Below are positions 18,250 through 26,200 of a stretch of 64,000 nucleotides of DNA, in pieces. The DNA lies in assembly GCA_038117225.1 (NCBI GenBank), contig JAYOFM010000001.1, positions 1 to 64,000 on the forward strand. The letters run 5' to 3'. A model generated the notes under the pieces. That model was not told the DNA's origin, did not search any database, and saw only the letters and a list, made by a program, of their open reading frames with translations. Numbering within the stretch: the first letter of the stretch is position 1; each line of letters begins with the position of its first letter. The position numbers were made by a program, and so were the translations under genes. This DNA is from JAYOFM01 sp038117225 (GTDB taxonomy: Bacteria > Pseudomonadota > Alphaproteobacteria > Rhodospirillales > Casp-alpha2).

Positions 18250-18903
18250 ATGAAGCCAGCGCGCCGGCGCCACCGCAGCCTCGGCGGCGTCGCCGTGCTT
18301 GCTCTGCTGGCGGCGATCATCTGGACCACCGGGCTGATCAGCTTCGCCGCCGTCATCCCGCTCAGCGTCGACGACCCCGAAACGAAGACCGACGCCATCG
18401 TCGTGCTGACGGGCGGCAGTGGTCGGCTCGATGCCGGTTTTCGGCTGCTGCGCGACGACAAGGCGGCGAATCTATTCATTTCCGGGGTCTACAGGGGCAT
18501 CGAGGTGCGCCACCTGCTGGATACCTTCAAGGAGGACCCGCTCGGGTTGGAAAACCGCGTTCACCTGGGTACCGCCGCCAATACCGCCGGCAACGCCGAC
18601 GAAACGGCGGTGTGGATGGTCCGGAACGGCGTCAGTTCACTGCGCCTGGTGACCGCCGCCTATCACATGCCGCGCAGCCTGCTGGAATTCCGCCGCGCCC
18701 TGCCGGACGGCGCCATCGTGCCGCATCCGGTGTTTCCGCCGCACGTGAAGCAGGACCGCTGGTGGGCGTTTCCCGGTACCACCGGGTTGACCATCGCCGA
18801 GTATCATAAATTCGTCGGCGCCTGGCTGCGCATCGCGTTGGAGCGCGCGGTGCGATCGCTGGCGGTCATGCTGCGCGGCGTCGGCGAGGCGGACGCCTCA
18901 TGA
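18250..18903 (+). CDS. YdcF family protein (DUF218)
   Basis: This 217-residue protein has one N-terminal transmembrane helix (about residues 12-35) and a DUF218 domain. The domain shows the conserved start AIVVLTGGSGRLDAGFRLL, a middle ETAVWM helix and a late YHMPRSLLEFRRALP segment. Members are linked to envelope or undecaprenyl-lipid processes (SanA, ElyC), but the reaction is unknown. It lies between ftsX and plsC and overlaps plsC by 4 bp. Confidence 0.87.
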   Translation: MKPARRRHRSLGGVAVLALLAAIIWTTGLISFAAVIPLSVDDPETKTDAIVVLTGGSGRLDAGFRLLRDDKAANLFISGVYRGIEVRHLLDTFKEDPLGLENRVHLGTAANTAGNADETAVWMVRNGVSSLRLVTAAYHMPRSLLEFRRALPDGAIVPHPVFPPHVKQDRWWAFPGTTGLTIAEYHKFVGAWLRIALERAVRSLAVMLRGVGEADAS

Positions 18904-19613
18904 CGGCCCTGCGTTCCGCCCTGTTCAACGTCTGCTTCTTCGCCACGTTGTCGTTCCACCTGATTTTCATGGTGCTGACCTTGCCGCTTCCGCGCAGCGT
19001 CCTGCAGGCCTGGATGCGGCTGTGGGCGCGCCAGATGCTGTGGTACTGCCGCGTCGTGCTCGGCCTCCATCTCAAGCTTCATGGCTTGGAGAACCTGCCG
19101 CAGGCCGGCGCGGTGGTGGCCTCAAACCATCAATCGGCGTGGGACACCTTCGTCTTCTATGCGCTCGTCGCCGACCCCCAGTACGTGCTTAAGAAGGAAC
19201 TGATGTCGATCCCGTTCTGGGGCTGGTACGCGAAAAAAGCGGAGGCCATCACCGTCGACCGGGACGGCGGCGGCGCGGAACTGAAACGCATGGTGCGCGA
19301 ATGCGTCGACCGAGTGAAGAAAGGCCGCCAGGTCATCATTTTCCCCGAAGGCACGCGCGTCGCGCCGGGCCAGCGGATCGCCTATTTTCCCGGCGTCTAC
19401 GCCGTGTATCGCGCGCTGCCGGACGGCGTGCCGCTGGTCCCGGTGGCGCTCGATTCCGGGCACTACTGGCCACGCCGCAGCTTTCTCAAACGGCCCGGCA
19501 CCATCAATCTCAGATTTCTCGAACCGATCCCGCCGGGTCTCCGGCGCGAGGCCTTCCTGGCCGAGCTGGAAGACCGCATCATCGCCGCCCGTGACGCGGC
19601 GCCGCCGGGCTGA
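18900..19613 (+). CDS. plsC: 1-acyl-sn-glycerol-3-phosphate acyltransferase (PlsC family)
   Basis: This 237-residue membrane-associated acyltransferase has an N-terminal hydrophobic helix. The catalytic HX4D motif is NHQSAWDT, the glycerophosphate-binding motif is FPEGTR, and the downstream motif is PLVPVALDSG. It adds the second acyl chain to lysophosphatidic acid in phospholipid synthesis. It ends the ftsE-ftsX-ydcF-plsC operon. Other lysophospholipid acyltransferase substrates cannot be excluded. Confidence 0.9.
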   Translation: MTALRSALFNVCFFATLSFHLIFMVLTLPLPRSVLQAWMRLWARQMLWYCRVVLGLHLKLHGLENLPQAGAVVASNHQSAWDTFVFYALVADPQYVLKKELMSIPFWGWYAKKAEAITVDRDGGGAELKRMVRECVDRVKKGRQVIIFPEGTRVAPGQRIAYFPGVYAVYRALPDGVPLVPVALDSGHYWPRRSFLKRPGTINLRFLEPIPPGLRREAFLAELEDRIIAARDAAPPG

Positions 19614-19651
19614 GCCTTCACGGCGCATCGCGCCGACGCTGGGGGTAATCT

Positions 19652-19660
19652 TGTGGATAA
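19652..19660 (-). promoter_or_regulatory. DnaA box
   Basis: TTATCCACA on the minus strand is identical to the high-affinity DnaA consensus. A second, poorer copy (CTGTCCACA, 19738-19746, minus) lies nearby. DnaA control of ribonucleotide reductase genes is known for E. coli nrdAB; here it is inferred. Confidence 0.5.
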
Positions 19661-19795
19661 CTTTCGGTCGTTGGCGGTGAATACCGAGGAAAACTCGGTA
19701 ATCCGTTAAAAATAAACAATTATGGCGCGATCCTGGCTGTGGACAGCTTGCGGCATATCGTGTGCGCACCTGCGTAAACATAACAGGAACAATTA

Positions 19796-19824
19796 TTGAC
19801 CCGGGGGCCTGTTTTGCGTACACT
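19796..19824 (+). promoter_or_regulatory. Sigma-70 promoter of the ribonucleotide reductase gene
   Basis: TTGACC (19796-19801), a 17-bp spacer and TACACT (19819-19824) form a good match to the housekeeping consensus. The leader to the ATG at 19964 would be about 130 nt. Confidence 0.55.
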
Positions 19825-19963
19825 CAAGGCCTTGCGTTGAGCACTCGGAAAAGCGCCGATCGGCGGCTCCGCGCCATGCGCGGCGGGCCGCCCTGGCGCT
19901 CGTTTCGTCTTTAGATACTTTAATCGGCCCGCCTCTTTGGGCCACCCGGCAGGAGAAGTCCCG

Positions 19964-22330
19964 ATGGCGCAAATCGCGTCCGTGTCGCAGCAGATCTGGG
20001 ACATGAAGTACCGCCTAAAGACGCCGACCGGCGACCCGGTCGACAAGACCATCGACGACACCTGGCGCCGCGTCGCCAAGGCGCTGGCCAGTGTCGAGGG
20101 CGACGCGGCGCTTTGGGAACAGCGCTTCTTCGACGCCATGGCCGATTTCCGCTATCTGCCGGCTGGCCGCATCCTGTCCGGCGCCGGGGCGGAGCGCCGG
20201 GTCACCCTGTTCAACTGCTTCGTCATGGGCGACGTGCCCGACGACATGGCCGGGATCTTCGAAAACCTCAAGGAAGCCGCGCTGACCATGCAGCAGGGCG
20301 GCGGCATCGGCTACGATTTTTCGACCCTCAGGCCATGCGGCGCGCCGGTCGAAAGCGTCGGCTCGGATGCCTCGGGTCCGCTCACCTTCATGGATGTGTG
20401 GGACGCCATGTGCCGCACCATCATGTCGGCCGGATCGCGCCGCGGCGCCATGATGGCGACCATGCGCTGCGACCATCCGGATATCGAGGCCTTCATCGAC
20501 GCCAAGCAGGAACCCGGCCGGCTGCGCATGTTCAATCTGTCGGTGCTGGTCACCGACGCCTTCATGCAGGCGGTCACGGAAGACGCGGCGTGGGAATTGA
20601 GCTTCGGCGGCACCACCTATCGCAGCGTGCAGGCGCGCGATCTGTGGGACAAGATCATGCGCGCCACCTACGCCTATGCCGAACCGGGCGTCATCTTCAT
20701 CGACCGCATCAACCGCCGCAACAACCTGAATTACTGCGAAACCATCCACGCCACCAACCCCTGCGGCGAACAGCCGTTGCCGCCCTATGGCGCCTGTCTG
20801 TTGGGTTCGGTCAATCTGGCGCGGCTGGTCGACGAGCCGTTCACCGATGGCGCGCGGGTGGACGAGGCGGCGCTGGCCGAAATTACGGCCACCGCCGTCC
20901 GCATGATGGACAACGTGGTCGATGTGTCCGGCTTCCCGCTGGAAGCGCAGGCGCACGAGGCGCGGGCCAAGCGCCGCATCGGTCTCGGCATCACCGGCCT
21001 CGGCGATGCCTTGATCATGTGCGGCGCGCGCTATGGCTCGGCCCGCGCGGTGGAACTGACCGAACGTTGGATGATGCTGTTGCGCCGCCACGCATATCTG
21101 GCGTCGGTCGAGCTCGCGCGGGAGAAGGGCGCGTTTCCGCTCTATGACCGGGACGCCTATCTCGCCGGCGAAACCATCCAGAGCCTCGATCTCGATGTCC
21201 AGGACGCCATCCGCCAACACGGCATCCGCAATGCCCTGCTGACCTCGGTGGCGCCGACCGGCACCATTTCGCTGTTCGCCGACAACGTGTCGTCGGGGCT
21301 GGAACCGGTGTTCAGCTTCAACTACACCCGGCGTGTCCTGATGCCCGACGGCTCCCGGCGGGAAGAGGAAGTCTCCGATTACGCCTACCGGCTCTATCGC
21401 CGCCTGCATGGCGACACGGCACCCCTGCCGGACGCCTTCGTCGACGCCCAATCGCTGACCCCGAACGACCATCTGGTGATGCAGGCGGCGGTGCAGAAAT
21501 ACATCGACAGTTCCATTTCCAAGACCATCAACGTGCCGGAAAGTATTGCCTTCGAGGACTTCAAGGACATCTACCGCCGCGCCTATGAACTGGACTGCAA
21601 GGGCTGCACCACCTACCGCCCCAACGACGTTACCGGCGCCGTGCTGGAAGTGAAAAAGACCGGCGCCAACACCGACGAGCCGGAACTGCCGCTGCAGGCG
21701 CCGGCGGCGACGACGCGCGCGCTCGACGCCGGCGATTCCGGCGCCATCGTGCACATGACCCGCCCGCTGGACCGGCCGGAAGCGCTGCCCGGCGAAACCT
21801 ACAAGGTGCGCTGGCCGGACAGCGACCACGCCATCTACATCACCCTCAACGATATTGTGCAGGACGGCCGCCGTCGTCCGTTCGAGGTCTTCATCAATTC
21901 CAAGAACATGGACCACTTCGCCTGGACGGTGGCGCTGACGCGCATGATCTCCGCCGTGCTCCGCCGCGGCGGCGATGTCTCCTTCGTGGTCGAGGAACTG
22001 AAGGCGGTGTTCGACCCGCGCGGCGGGCAATGGATGGGCGGCCGTTACGTGCCGTCATTGCTCGCCGCCATCGGCGGCATCATCGAACAGCACATGTTCG
22101 CCATCGGCTTCTTGAAGCGCCCCGGCGAAAACGCCGAGGACACCCAGGAACGCCAGGTCGTGGCGCTCGGCGCCCACGCGCCGGCGACCGGCGGCGGCGA
22201 TGACACGGATGATCAATCGACCCGCTCCACCACCCCCTTCCGCCAATGCCCCAAATGTGCCCAACCGACGCTGATCAGGCAGGAAGGCTGCGATACGTGC
22301 CCGAGTTGCGGGTATTCGAAGTGTGGGTGA
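19964..22330 (+). CDS. nrdJ: Adenosylcobalamin-dependent ribonucleoside-diphosphate reductase (class II)
   Basis: This 788-residue cytosolic enzyme makes deoxyribonucleotides using a thiyl radical generated from adenosylcobalamin. Class II hallmarks seen include the N-terminal cysteine in NCFVMG, the finger-loop segment NPCGEQPLPPYGACLLGSVN, and the C-terminal cysteine-rich tail (CPKC...CDTCPSCGYSKCG), which carries redox cysteines and a zinc ribbon. No ATP-cone is present at the N-terminus. The ATG at 19964 follows CAGGAGAAG. No nrdAB or nrdDG is in the window. The enzyme works with or without oxygen but needs B12. Confidence 0.94.
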   Translation: MAQIASVSQQIWDMKYRLKTPTGDPVDKTIDDTWRRVAKALASVEGDAALWEQRFFDAMADFRYLPAGRILSGAGAERRVTLFNCFVMGDVPDDMAGIFENLKEAALTMQQGGGIGYDFSTLRPCGAPVESVGSDASGPLTFMDVWDAMCRTIMSAGSRRGAMMATMRCDHPDIEAFIDAKQEPGRLRMFNLSVLVTDAFMQAVTEDAAWELSFGGTTYRSVQARDLWDKIMRATYAYAEPGVIFIDRINRRNNLNYCETIHATNPCGEQPLPPYGACLLGSVNLARLVDEPFTDGARVDEAALAEITATAVRMMDNVVDVSGFPLEAQAHEARAKRRIGLGITGLGDALIMCGARYGSARAVELTERWMMLLRRHAYLASVELAREKGAFPLYDRDAYLAGETIQSLDLDVQDAIRQHGIRNALLTSVAPTGTISLFADNVSSGLEPVFSFNYTRRVLMPDGSRREEEVSDYAYRLYRRLHGDTAPLPDAFVDAQSLTPNDHLVMQAAVQKYIDSSISKTINVPESIAFEDFKDIYRRAYELDCKGCTTYRPNDVTGAVLEVKKTGANTDEPELPLQAPAATTRALDAGDSGAIVHMTRPLDRPEALPGETYKVRWPDSDHAIYITLNDIVQDGRRRPFEVFINSKNMDHFAWTVALTRMISAVLRRGGDVSFVVEELKAVFDPRGGQWMGGRYVPSLLAAIGGIIEQHMFAIGFLKRPGENAEDTQERQVVALGAHAPATGGGDDTDDQSTRSTTPFRQCPKCAQPTLIRQEGCDTCPSCGYSKCG

Positions 22331-22600
22331 GGCGGATCGACGTTCGATCTTCGGAATAATGCCGATCTTTAATTAAGCCTAAACCCTATCGTTGGCGCGC
22401 GTTGTCTGAGCTTCCGGTTGTCGGTGCAAAGCGGTCAATCCGCCACGGCACTCCCGAGGGCCGAGCTTGACCCATTGCGGCTATGCACCTGACCATTGAG
22501 GCGCGATCCAGGCATATTGGCTAATATTACATGAAGTTGAGATGCAGGATGATAGCAACCAGGAAGGCCATCCGGCGCCATACCCAGGGGACTGGGCGTC
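22331..22600 (+). other. Gene-poor spacer after nrdJ
   Basis: Composition is less GC-rich than in the flanking genes. I see no RNA gene, terminator with a clear T-run, or recognisable coding frame here. Confidence 0.4.
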
Positions 22601-22849
22601 TTGGCGCTCTGCATCGTCGTCACATTTCTGTTCTTTGCGACTGGCTTGAACCAAGTCGTTACCCTCTCCGGCCACCCTCATGGCTTGCCCGCAGCACTTT
22701 TCGTCGGATGGTTGATCGCCTGGGGCATAGGTTGGGGCCTCATGCGGTTGCAGGTTTTGGCGACAGCCAACGGTGAAGTCAGGCGCGGTCTCGCCTGGTC
22801 CGTCTGGTCGCTGGGTGTCCTGACCCTGATTCTCATTTCCGGGTTCTGA
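22601..22849 (+). CDS. Possible small membrane protein, unknown
   Basis: This 82-residue frame has a TTG start preceded by CCAGGGGA at good spacing. Three hydrophobic segments (about residues 2-16, 28-46 and 63-81) are separated by short polar loops. I do not recognise the family. The frame is closed by a stop about 48 bp upstream, so no longer form exists. It stands alone in a gene-poor region and might be a remnant. Confidence 0.35.
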   Translation: MALCIVVTFLFFATGLNQVVTLSGHPHGLPAALFVGWLIAWGIGWGLMRLQVLATANGEVRRGLAWSVWSLGVLTLILISGF

Positions 22850-23310
22850 TCGCCGCTGGGCCCACGGTGGCGGCGCAATATTGAAACGGACGCCGCCGAA
22901 TCGCCAGCCGACGACGATCTCATCGCCGGCCTTGATCCCGCCTCTGGCAACGATACGGGGGTACGTCCACGTGGCGGAAGCGGTGCATCAGGACCTCTGG
23001 GACATTGAGGTCCCGTTCCGCCGTTCGTTTGATTTAGCCGGGAGATTTGGCCTGCTTCGTTTGCGTTCGGTTGCTGTCTCCACCCCTGGATTCGTGGTCA
23101 CTTTTGTTGAGCGAATGATCGCTTCTGGCTATACTCAGAAGAATAAGTCCACGCCAGTTTACGACTGCCTTGCGCCACGAAGCAGACCTCACGGGCATGG
23201 CCAGATTGCTTGTCCCTAAGCACCTAATTTTGAGCCGAAATAAAAAATTACATGTTGCTTAACGTTGCGACGATAAATGGTGCGAAGGGCCTGGCGGGTC
23301 TTGGGAAGGG

Positions 23311-23356
23311 GGACACGGAGAGCATAGAGGGGCCACAGAAGACACGGAGAAAAAAT
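23311..23356 (+). repeat. ACACGGAGA-type dispersed repeat fragment
   Basis: The 10-bp sequence GACACGGAGA occurs at 23312-23321 and 23341-23350, with GGCCACAGAA between them and an A-run after the second copy. Sequences of the form CCACAGA-GACACGGAGAAAA are widespread intergenic repeats in many bacterial genomes. This looks like one fragment. Confidence 0.4.
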
Positions 23357-23372
23357 GAGGGCGCTTCGCGCC
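23347..23372 (-). terminator. Weak terminator candidate for the LysR gene
   Basis: On the minus strand GGCGC-GAA-GCGCC is followed by CTCATTTTTT. The stem has only 5 GC pairs and lies about 90 bp after the LysR stop. Confidence 0.35.
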
Positions 23373-23460
23373 ATGAGATGTACGGGTGCCCGAGCTCATC
23401 TCCTGGCAACGCCGGTTCGATGTCGGGCCGACCGTGCGGCAGGCAGACGATCCGAACGTC

Positions 23461-24327
23461 CTATGTCCCCGTGGCGGGTTCCGTTAGGAGCGCCCGTAAC
23501 GCCGCCACCAGCGGCGAGTCCGCGCCCTTGCGCCAGATGAGCACCGTTTCGGCGGTGCGGCGGTCCTTGGGCAGCGGGTGCAGGTTGAGCTTGTCGGCGT
23601 CGGGGAAGGTGGCGAGCACGCTTTTCGGCAGCAGCGAGACGCCCATGCCGGCGACGGCGCAGCTCAGCATGGTGTGGTAGGACGACATCTCGATGATGCG
23701 TTCGGGTAGGGCGTCGTGGGCGGCATACCAATCCTCCAGGCGTTTGCGGTGCGGGCAGCCGGGCTCGAAGGCGAGCGCCGTCTTCGGCGGGGCATGGCGG
23801 CCGTCGATCTTGCCGTGGTCCTTGGGCGCGACGATGACCAGTTCCTCGGTGAAGGCGGCGGCCTTGTCGAACGGGCCGTCGGCGATCGGCTCGGCGACAA
23901 GGGCGGCGTCCAGGTCGCCGGCGAGGATCAGCGCGGCCAGTTGACCCGGGTTGCCGGTGCGCAGCTCGATGGTCACCTCGGGGTAGCGGCCGTGGTAGTC
24001 GGCGAGCGGCCCCGGCAGCCGCACCGCCGCCGTGCTTTCCATCGCGCCCAAGCGGAATACGCCGCGCGGCGCCGCGTCCAGCACCGAGGCGCGGGCGTCT
24101 TCGGCCAGGTCAAGCAGCCGTTCGGCGTAGGGCAGCAGCGTGCGCCCGGCCGGCGACAGGTGCAGGCGCTTGCCCTCGCGCAGGAACAGTTGGACGCCCA
24201 GGTCGTCCTCCAACTGTTTGATGCGCGTGGTGACGTTGGATTGCACCCGGTGCAGCCGCTCGGCGGCGCGGGTGATGCCGCCTTCCTCGACCACGGCCTT
24301 GAAGATGCGCAGTTCGGCGAGATCCAT
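23461..24327 (-). CDS. LysR family transcriptional regulator
   Basis: This 288-residue protein has an N-terminal winged helix-turn-helix (about residues 1-60, GGITRAAERLHRVQSNVTTRI) and a periplasmic-binding-like effector domain (about 90-285). It reads divergently from the small-protein/globin pair, across an AT-rich 128-bp spacer that includes the palindrome at 24355-24371. LysR regulators usually control the divergent gene, so the globin pair is the likely target. The effector is unknown. I used the ATG at 24327; the frame continues upstream through AT-rich DNA without similarity. Confidence 0.88.
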   Translation of the reverse strand: MDLAELRIFKAVVEEGGITRAAERLHRVQSNVTTRIKQLEDDLGVQLFLREGKRLHLSPAGRTLLPYAERLLDLAEDARASVLDAAPRGVFRLGAMESTAAVRLPGPLADYHGRYPEVTIELRTGNPGQLAALILAGDLDAALVAEPIADGPFDKAAAFTEELVIVAPKDHGKIDGRHAPPKTALAFEPGCPHRKRLEDWYAAHDALPERIIEMSSYHTMLSCAVAGMGVSLLPKSVLATFPDADKLNLHPLPKDRRTAETVLIWRKGADSPLVAALRALLTEPATGT

Positions 24328-24354
24328 GATCCGATATATATCCGAATTAAAGAT

Positions 24355-24371
24355 TAATAATATCATTATTA
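24355..24371. promoter_or_regulatory. AT-rich inverted repeat in the LysR divergent spacer
   Basis: TAATAAT-ATC-ATTATTA is a perfect 7-bp inverted repeat 28 bp upstream of the LysR start. It fits the T-rich/A-rich dyads that LysR proteins bind. The wider spacer is strikingly AT-rich for this genome. Confidence 0.4.
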
Positions 24372-24455
24372 TTCATTTTTCATGATGTTTGTCCATCGCT
24401 AGTGTCCGGTCGTCGCCCCAATCGCGGCCGACGGACACAACCGATGGAGAGCACC

Positions 24456-24659
24456 ATGCATGAAGATGACATTGATTTTTCCGCCATCGATGTCGGCGCG
24501 CTGAGTGCCAGCGAGTACTCGGCGCTGGTGCGGCGCGTCGCCGCGCGGGCCCGGGTCGAGCAGGCACGGGCGATGCACGTCGGTATCACCGCCCTGTTTC
24601 GCCGCGCCCGCCGCCGCGGCCCCGCATTGTCACCCCTGGCGCCGCACGGCGCCGATTGA
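24456..24659 (+). CDS. Small hypothetical protein before the globin gene
   Basis: This 67-residue protein has an acidic start (MHEDDIDFSAIDVGAL) and a long basic helix ending in RRARRRG. The plan, an N-terminal acidic part then an arginine-rich amphipathic helix, recalls DUF1127-like small proteins, but the motif is absent. The ATG at 24456 has GGAGA upstream. It is followed after 42 bp by the globin gene, so the pair is likely one transcript controlled by the divergent LysR protein. Confidence 0.6.
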   Translation: MHEDDIDFSAIDVGALSASEYSALVRRVAARARVEQARAMHVGITALFRRARRRGPALSPLAPHGAD

Positions 24660-24701
24660 CCGCCCCCTCATAACCGGCCCCAACGAAAGGAAAACCGAAC
24701 C

Positions 24702-25121
24702 ATGACTCCCGACCAGAAAGATATCGTGCGCCGCACCTGGGCGCTGATCGTGCCCGATGGCGATGCCGCCGCGCGGTTGTTCTATGGCCGCCTGTTCGCC
24801 ATCGCGCCCGAGGTCGAGCCGCTGTTCGCGACCACCGACGCGGCCGCGCAGCGGCGCAAGCTGCTGGCCGCGCTCGCCGCCGCCGTGGCCGGATTGGACA
24901 CGCCCGACCGGCTTATCCCCGTGCTGGCCGATCTGGGGCGCCGCCATGTCGGTTACGGCGTCGAGGACGCGCACTATGATATCGTCGGCGCGGCGTTGCT
25001 GTGGACCCTCGAACGCGGTCTCGGCGACGCCTGGAACGAGGCCGTGGCCGAGGCGTGGACCGCTGCCTACGGTCTTGTTGCCGGCGTCATGCGCGACGGG
25101 GCCCGTCAGGCGGCGGCATAG
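24702..25121 (+). CDS. Single-domain globin
   Basis: This 139-residue protein has the three-on-three globin pattern. The CD1 phenylalanine sits in EPLFATTD, the proximal histidine region is LGRRHVGYGV, and a late helix carries the family's AWTAAYGLVAGVM. No reductase domain is attached, so it is a Vitreoscilla-hemoglobin-like or SDgb-type globin for oxygen or nitric oxide handling in the cytosol. It is shorter than most family members by a few residues. A good AAGGAAAA site precedes it, and a terminator follows. Confidence 0.85.
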   Translation: MTPDQKDIVRRTWALIVPDGDAAARLFYGRLFAIAPEVEPLFATTDAAAQRRKLLAALAAAVAGLDTPDRLIPVLADLGRRHVGYGVEDAHYDIVGAALLWTLERGLGDAWNEAVAEAWTAAYGLVAGVMRDGARQAAA

Positions 25122-25130
25122 GGCGAAATC

Positions 25131-25171
25131 TCTCCGCGCACGTCCGCTCCGGCGTCGGCGGAGAAATTTTT
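25131..25171 (+). terminator. Terminator after the globin gene
   Basis: TCTCCGC (25131-25137) pairs with GCGGAGA (25158-25164) and is followed by AATTTTT. The 20-nt loop is long but GC-rich. Confidence 0.55.
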
Positions 25172-25347
25172 CAGTACAACCCTTGCGACCGCGCGGGCGA
25201 CAACCCATATCATTACGGTTCCCGTTTTGGGACGCCGCTGTTTGCATTGTGAATAAGGTTCCGGAGGCGTCGCCGGTGGGCGGTGTCGATCCGGAAATAT
25301 GATCGGGCGGCGCCTGGTCTGACACCGCGTCGGGTGGTGAAATGACT

Positions 25348-25370
25348 ACAAATGATGACAAATGATGACA
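25348..25370 (+). repeat. 10-bp tandem repeat
   Basis: ACAAATGATG occurs twice in a row (25348-25357 and 25358-25367) and a third copy begins (ACA). A period of one helical turn puts the copies on the same DNA face. Confidence 0.6.
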
Positions 25371-25578
25371 TTTTCGCGGCGATTCAGGCGTGTTTCGTTT
25401 CCGATCAGTGGGTTAGCCTGTTTACATCGGGTAGATAACGCCTTCGAAGCGGCTTTCAAGTGATGAAAACCGTGTTGCGAACTGTGATGGGGTCAGCATT
25501 TTCGGGACGTGGCGTGTCGGCGCGTATTGTGGCGTGGCGGTGTCGGCGGGGTCTCCGTCGGCGTCTCGGGAGGTTGGC

Positions 25579-25884
25579 TTACGAGACCTGCGACAGTTCG
25601 ACTTCCGGGTCGAGGGAGGCGAGGACGCGTTCCAGCCACGGCGCGTTGGAGAGGTAGAGCTCATGGCCGAGGGCGGGGATCTGGTGCACCACGTCCATCA
25701 GCATGTTGAGGCCATTGGCATCGACATTGGTAACTTGCTGGCATTCCAGCACGACCTCGTGCGGCGGTGCCACGTGGGCGAGGGTCGCGAGTATTTCGTT
25801 GATCGTGGTCACGTCTTTGGCGTTGACGACGCCGGCGGCGTGCACCGTCAGTCTTCGATTAGCGCATTCCAATGTATAATCCAT
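25579..25884 (-). CDS. STAS-domain protein
   Basis: This 101-residue protein has the beta-alpha STAS plan of anti-sigma antagonists and MlaB: LTVHAAGVVNAKDVTTINEIL, then the core strand HEVVLECQQVTNVDANGLNMLMDVV. The usual phosphorylatable serine position is occupied by asparagine or aspartate (VDANGLN), so a phosphorylation switch is doubtful. No kinase or transporter partner is adjacent. The ATG at 25884 is used; a TTG at 25908 would add eight residues. Confidence 0.65.
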   Translation of the reverse strand: MDYTLECANRRLTVHAAGVVNAKDVTTINEILATLAHVAPPHEVVLECQQVTNVDANGLNMLMDVVHQIPALGHELYLSNAPWLERVLASLDPEVELSQVS

Positions 25885-26200
25885 GGTTGCTATGTCCCTA
25901 TCAGCCAAGAGAGCGTCGGATTTCTTCCCCTAGGATTTAAGCTTAGACGCGATCGTTTGCGCCGTCCATGCGGGGAACTCCGTATACGTTTGTTTTTCTT
26001 GCGCCGCGCCGGACTGCTCGGGTTTCCGGGGCCCGGTAACGGCCGTGGATAGCAACATGGGTCCCGCGTTACCATCGCGCTATGATGTGGATCACAGGCG
26101 GGGCCTATTCCGCGATCCGCTCCGTTCCATGGACAGTCATGGACATCCCGGCGCCGCGCGCTAGGATGGCGCCAGATTGTATACAAAAAGGGAGGCCGGC
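25885..26200. promoter_or_regulatory. Regulatory spacer before the TPP enzyme genes
   Basis: This 316-bp gene-free stretch includes two direct repeats CATGGACA (26128-26135, 26138-26145) with a 10-bp period, and the palindrome TTGTATACAA (26177-26186). Confidence 0.45.
26177..26186. promoter_or_regulatory. GntR-type operator palindrome
   Basis: TTGTATACAA is a perfect palindrome that matches the TNGTNNNACNA-type half-site pattern bound by FadR-subfamily GntR repressors. It lies 14 bp before the GTG start of the TPP enzyme gene. No GntR gene is in the window. Confidence 0.4.

Larger units (their letters stand above)
19614..19963 (+). promoter_or_regulatory. Regulatory region upstream of the ribonucleotide reductase gene
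   Basis: This gene-free stretch of 350 bp holds, in order, a perfect DnaA box on the minus strand (19652-19660), a 7-bp hairpin TACCGAG/CTCGGTA (19682-19700), a weaker DnaA-box-like site at 19738-19746, and a sigma-70 promoter at 19796-19824. No convincing NrdR box pair or cobalamin riboswitch was seen. Confidence 0.55.
22850..23460. other. Long intergenic region with short repeats
   Basis: In 611 bp there is no convincing gene. The region drops in GC near 23220-23260. It contains a repeat block at 23311-23356 and a small GC hairpin at 23360-23372. Confidence 0.4.
25122..25578. other. Intergenic region between globin and STAS genes
   Basis: It holds the globin terminator (25131-25171) and a 10-bp tandem repeat (25348-25370). 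No gene was recognised. Confidence 0.5.

Noticed and set aside
19682..19700. 7-bp hairpin TACCGAG/CTCGGTA after plsC as a terminator
   Set aside because: It lacks a T-run on either strand; kept only as a structure in the spacer.
19700..19960. Cobalamin riboswitch or NrdR boxes before nrdJ
   Set aside because: No B12-box or paired NrdR palindromes could be read, despite their frequent presence before such genes.
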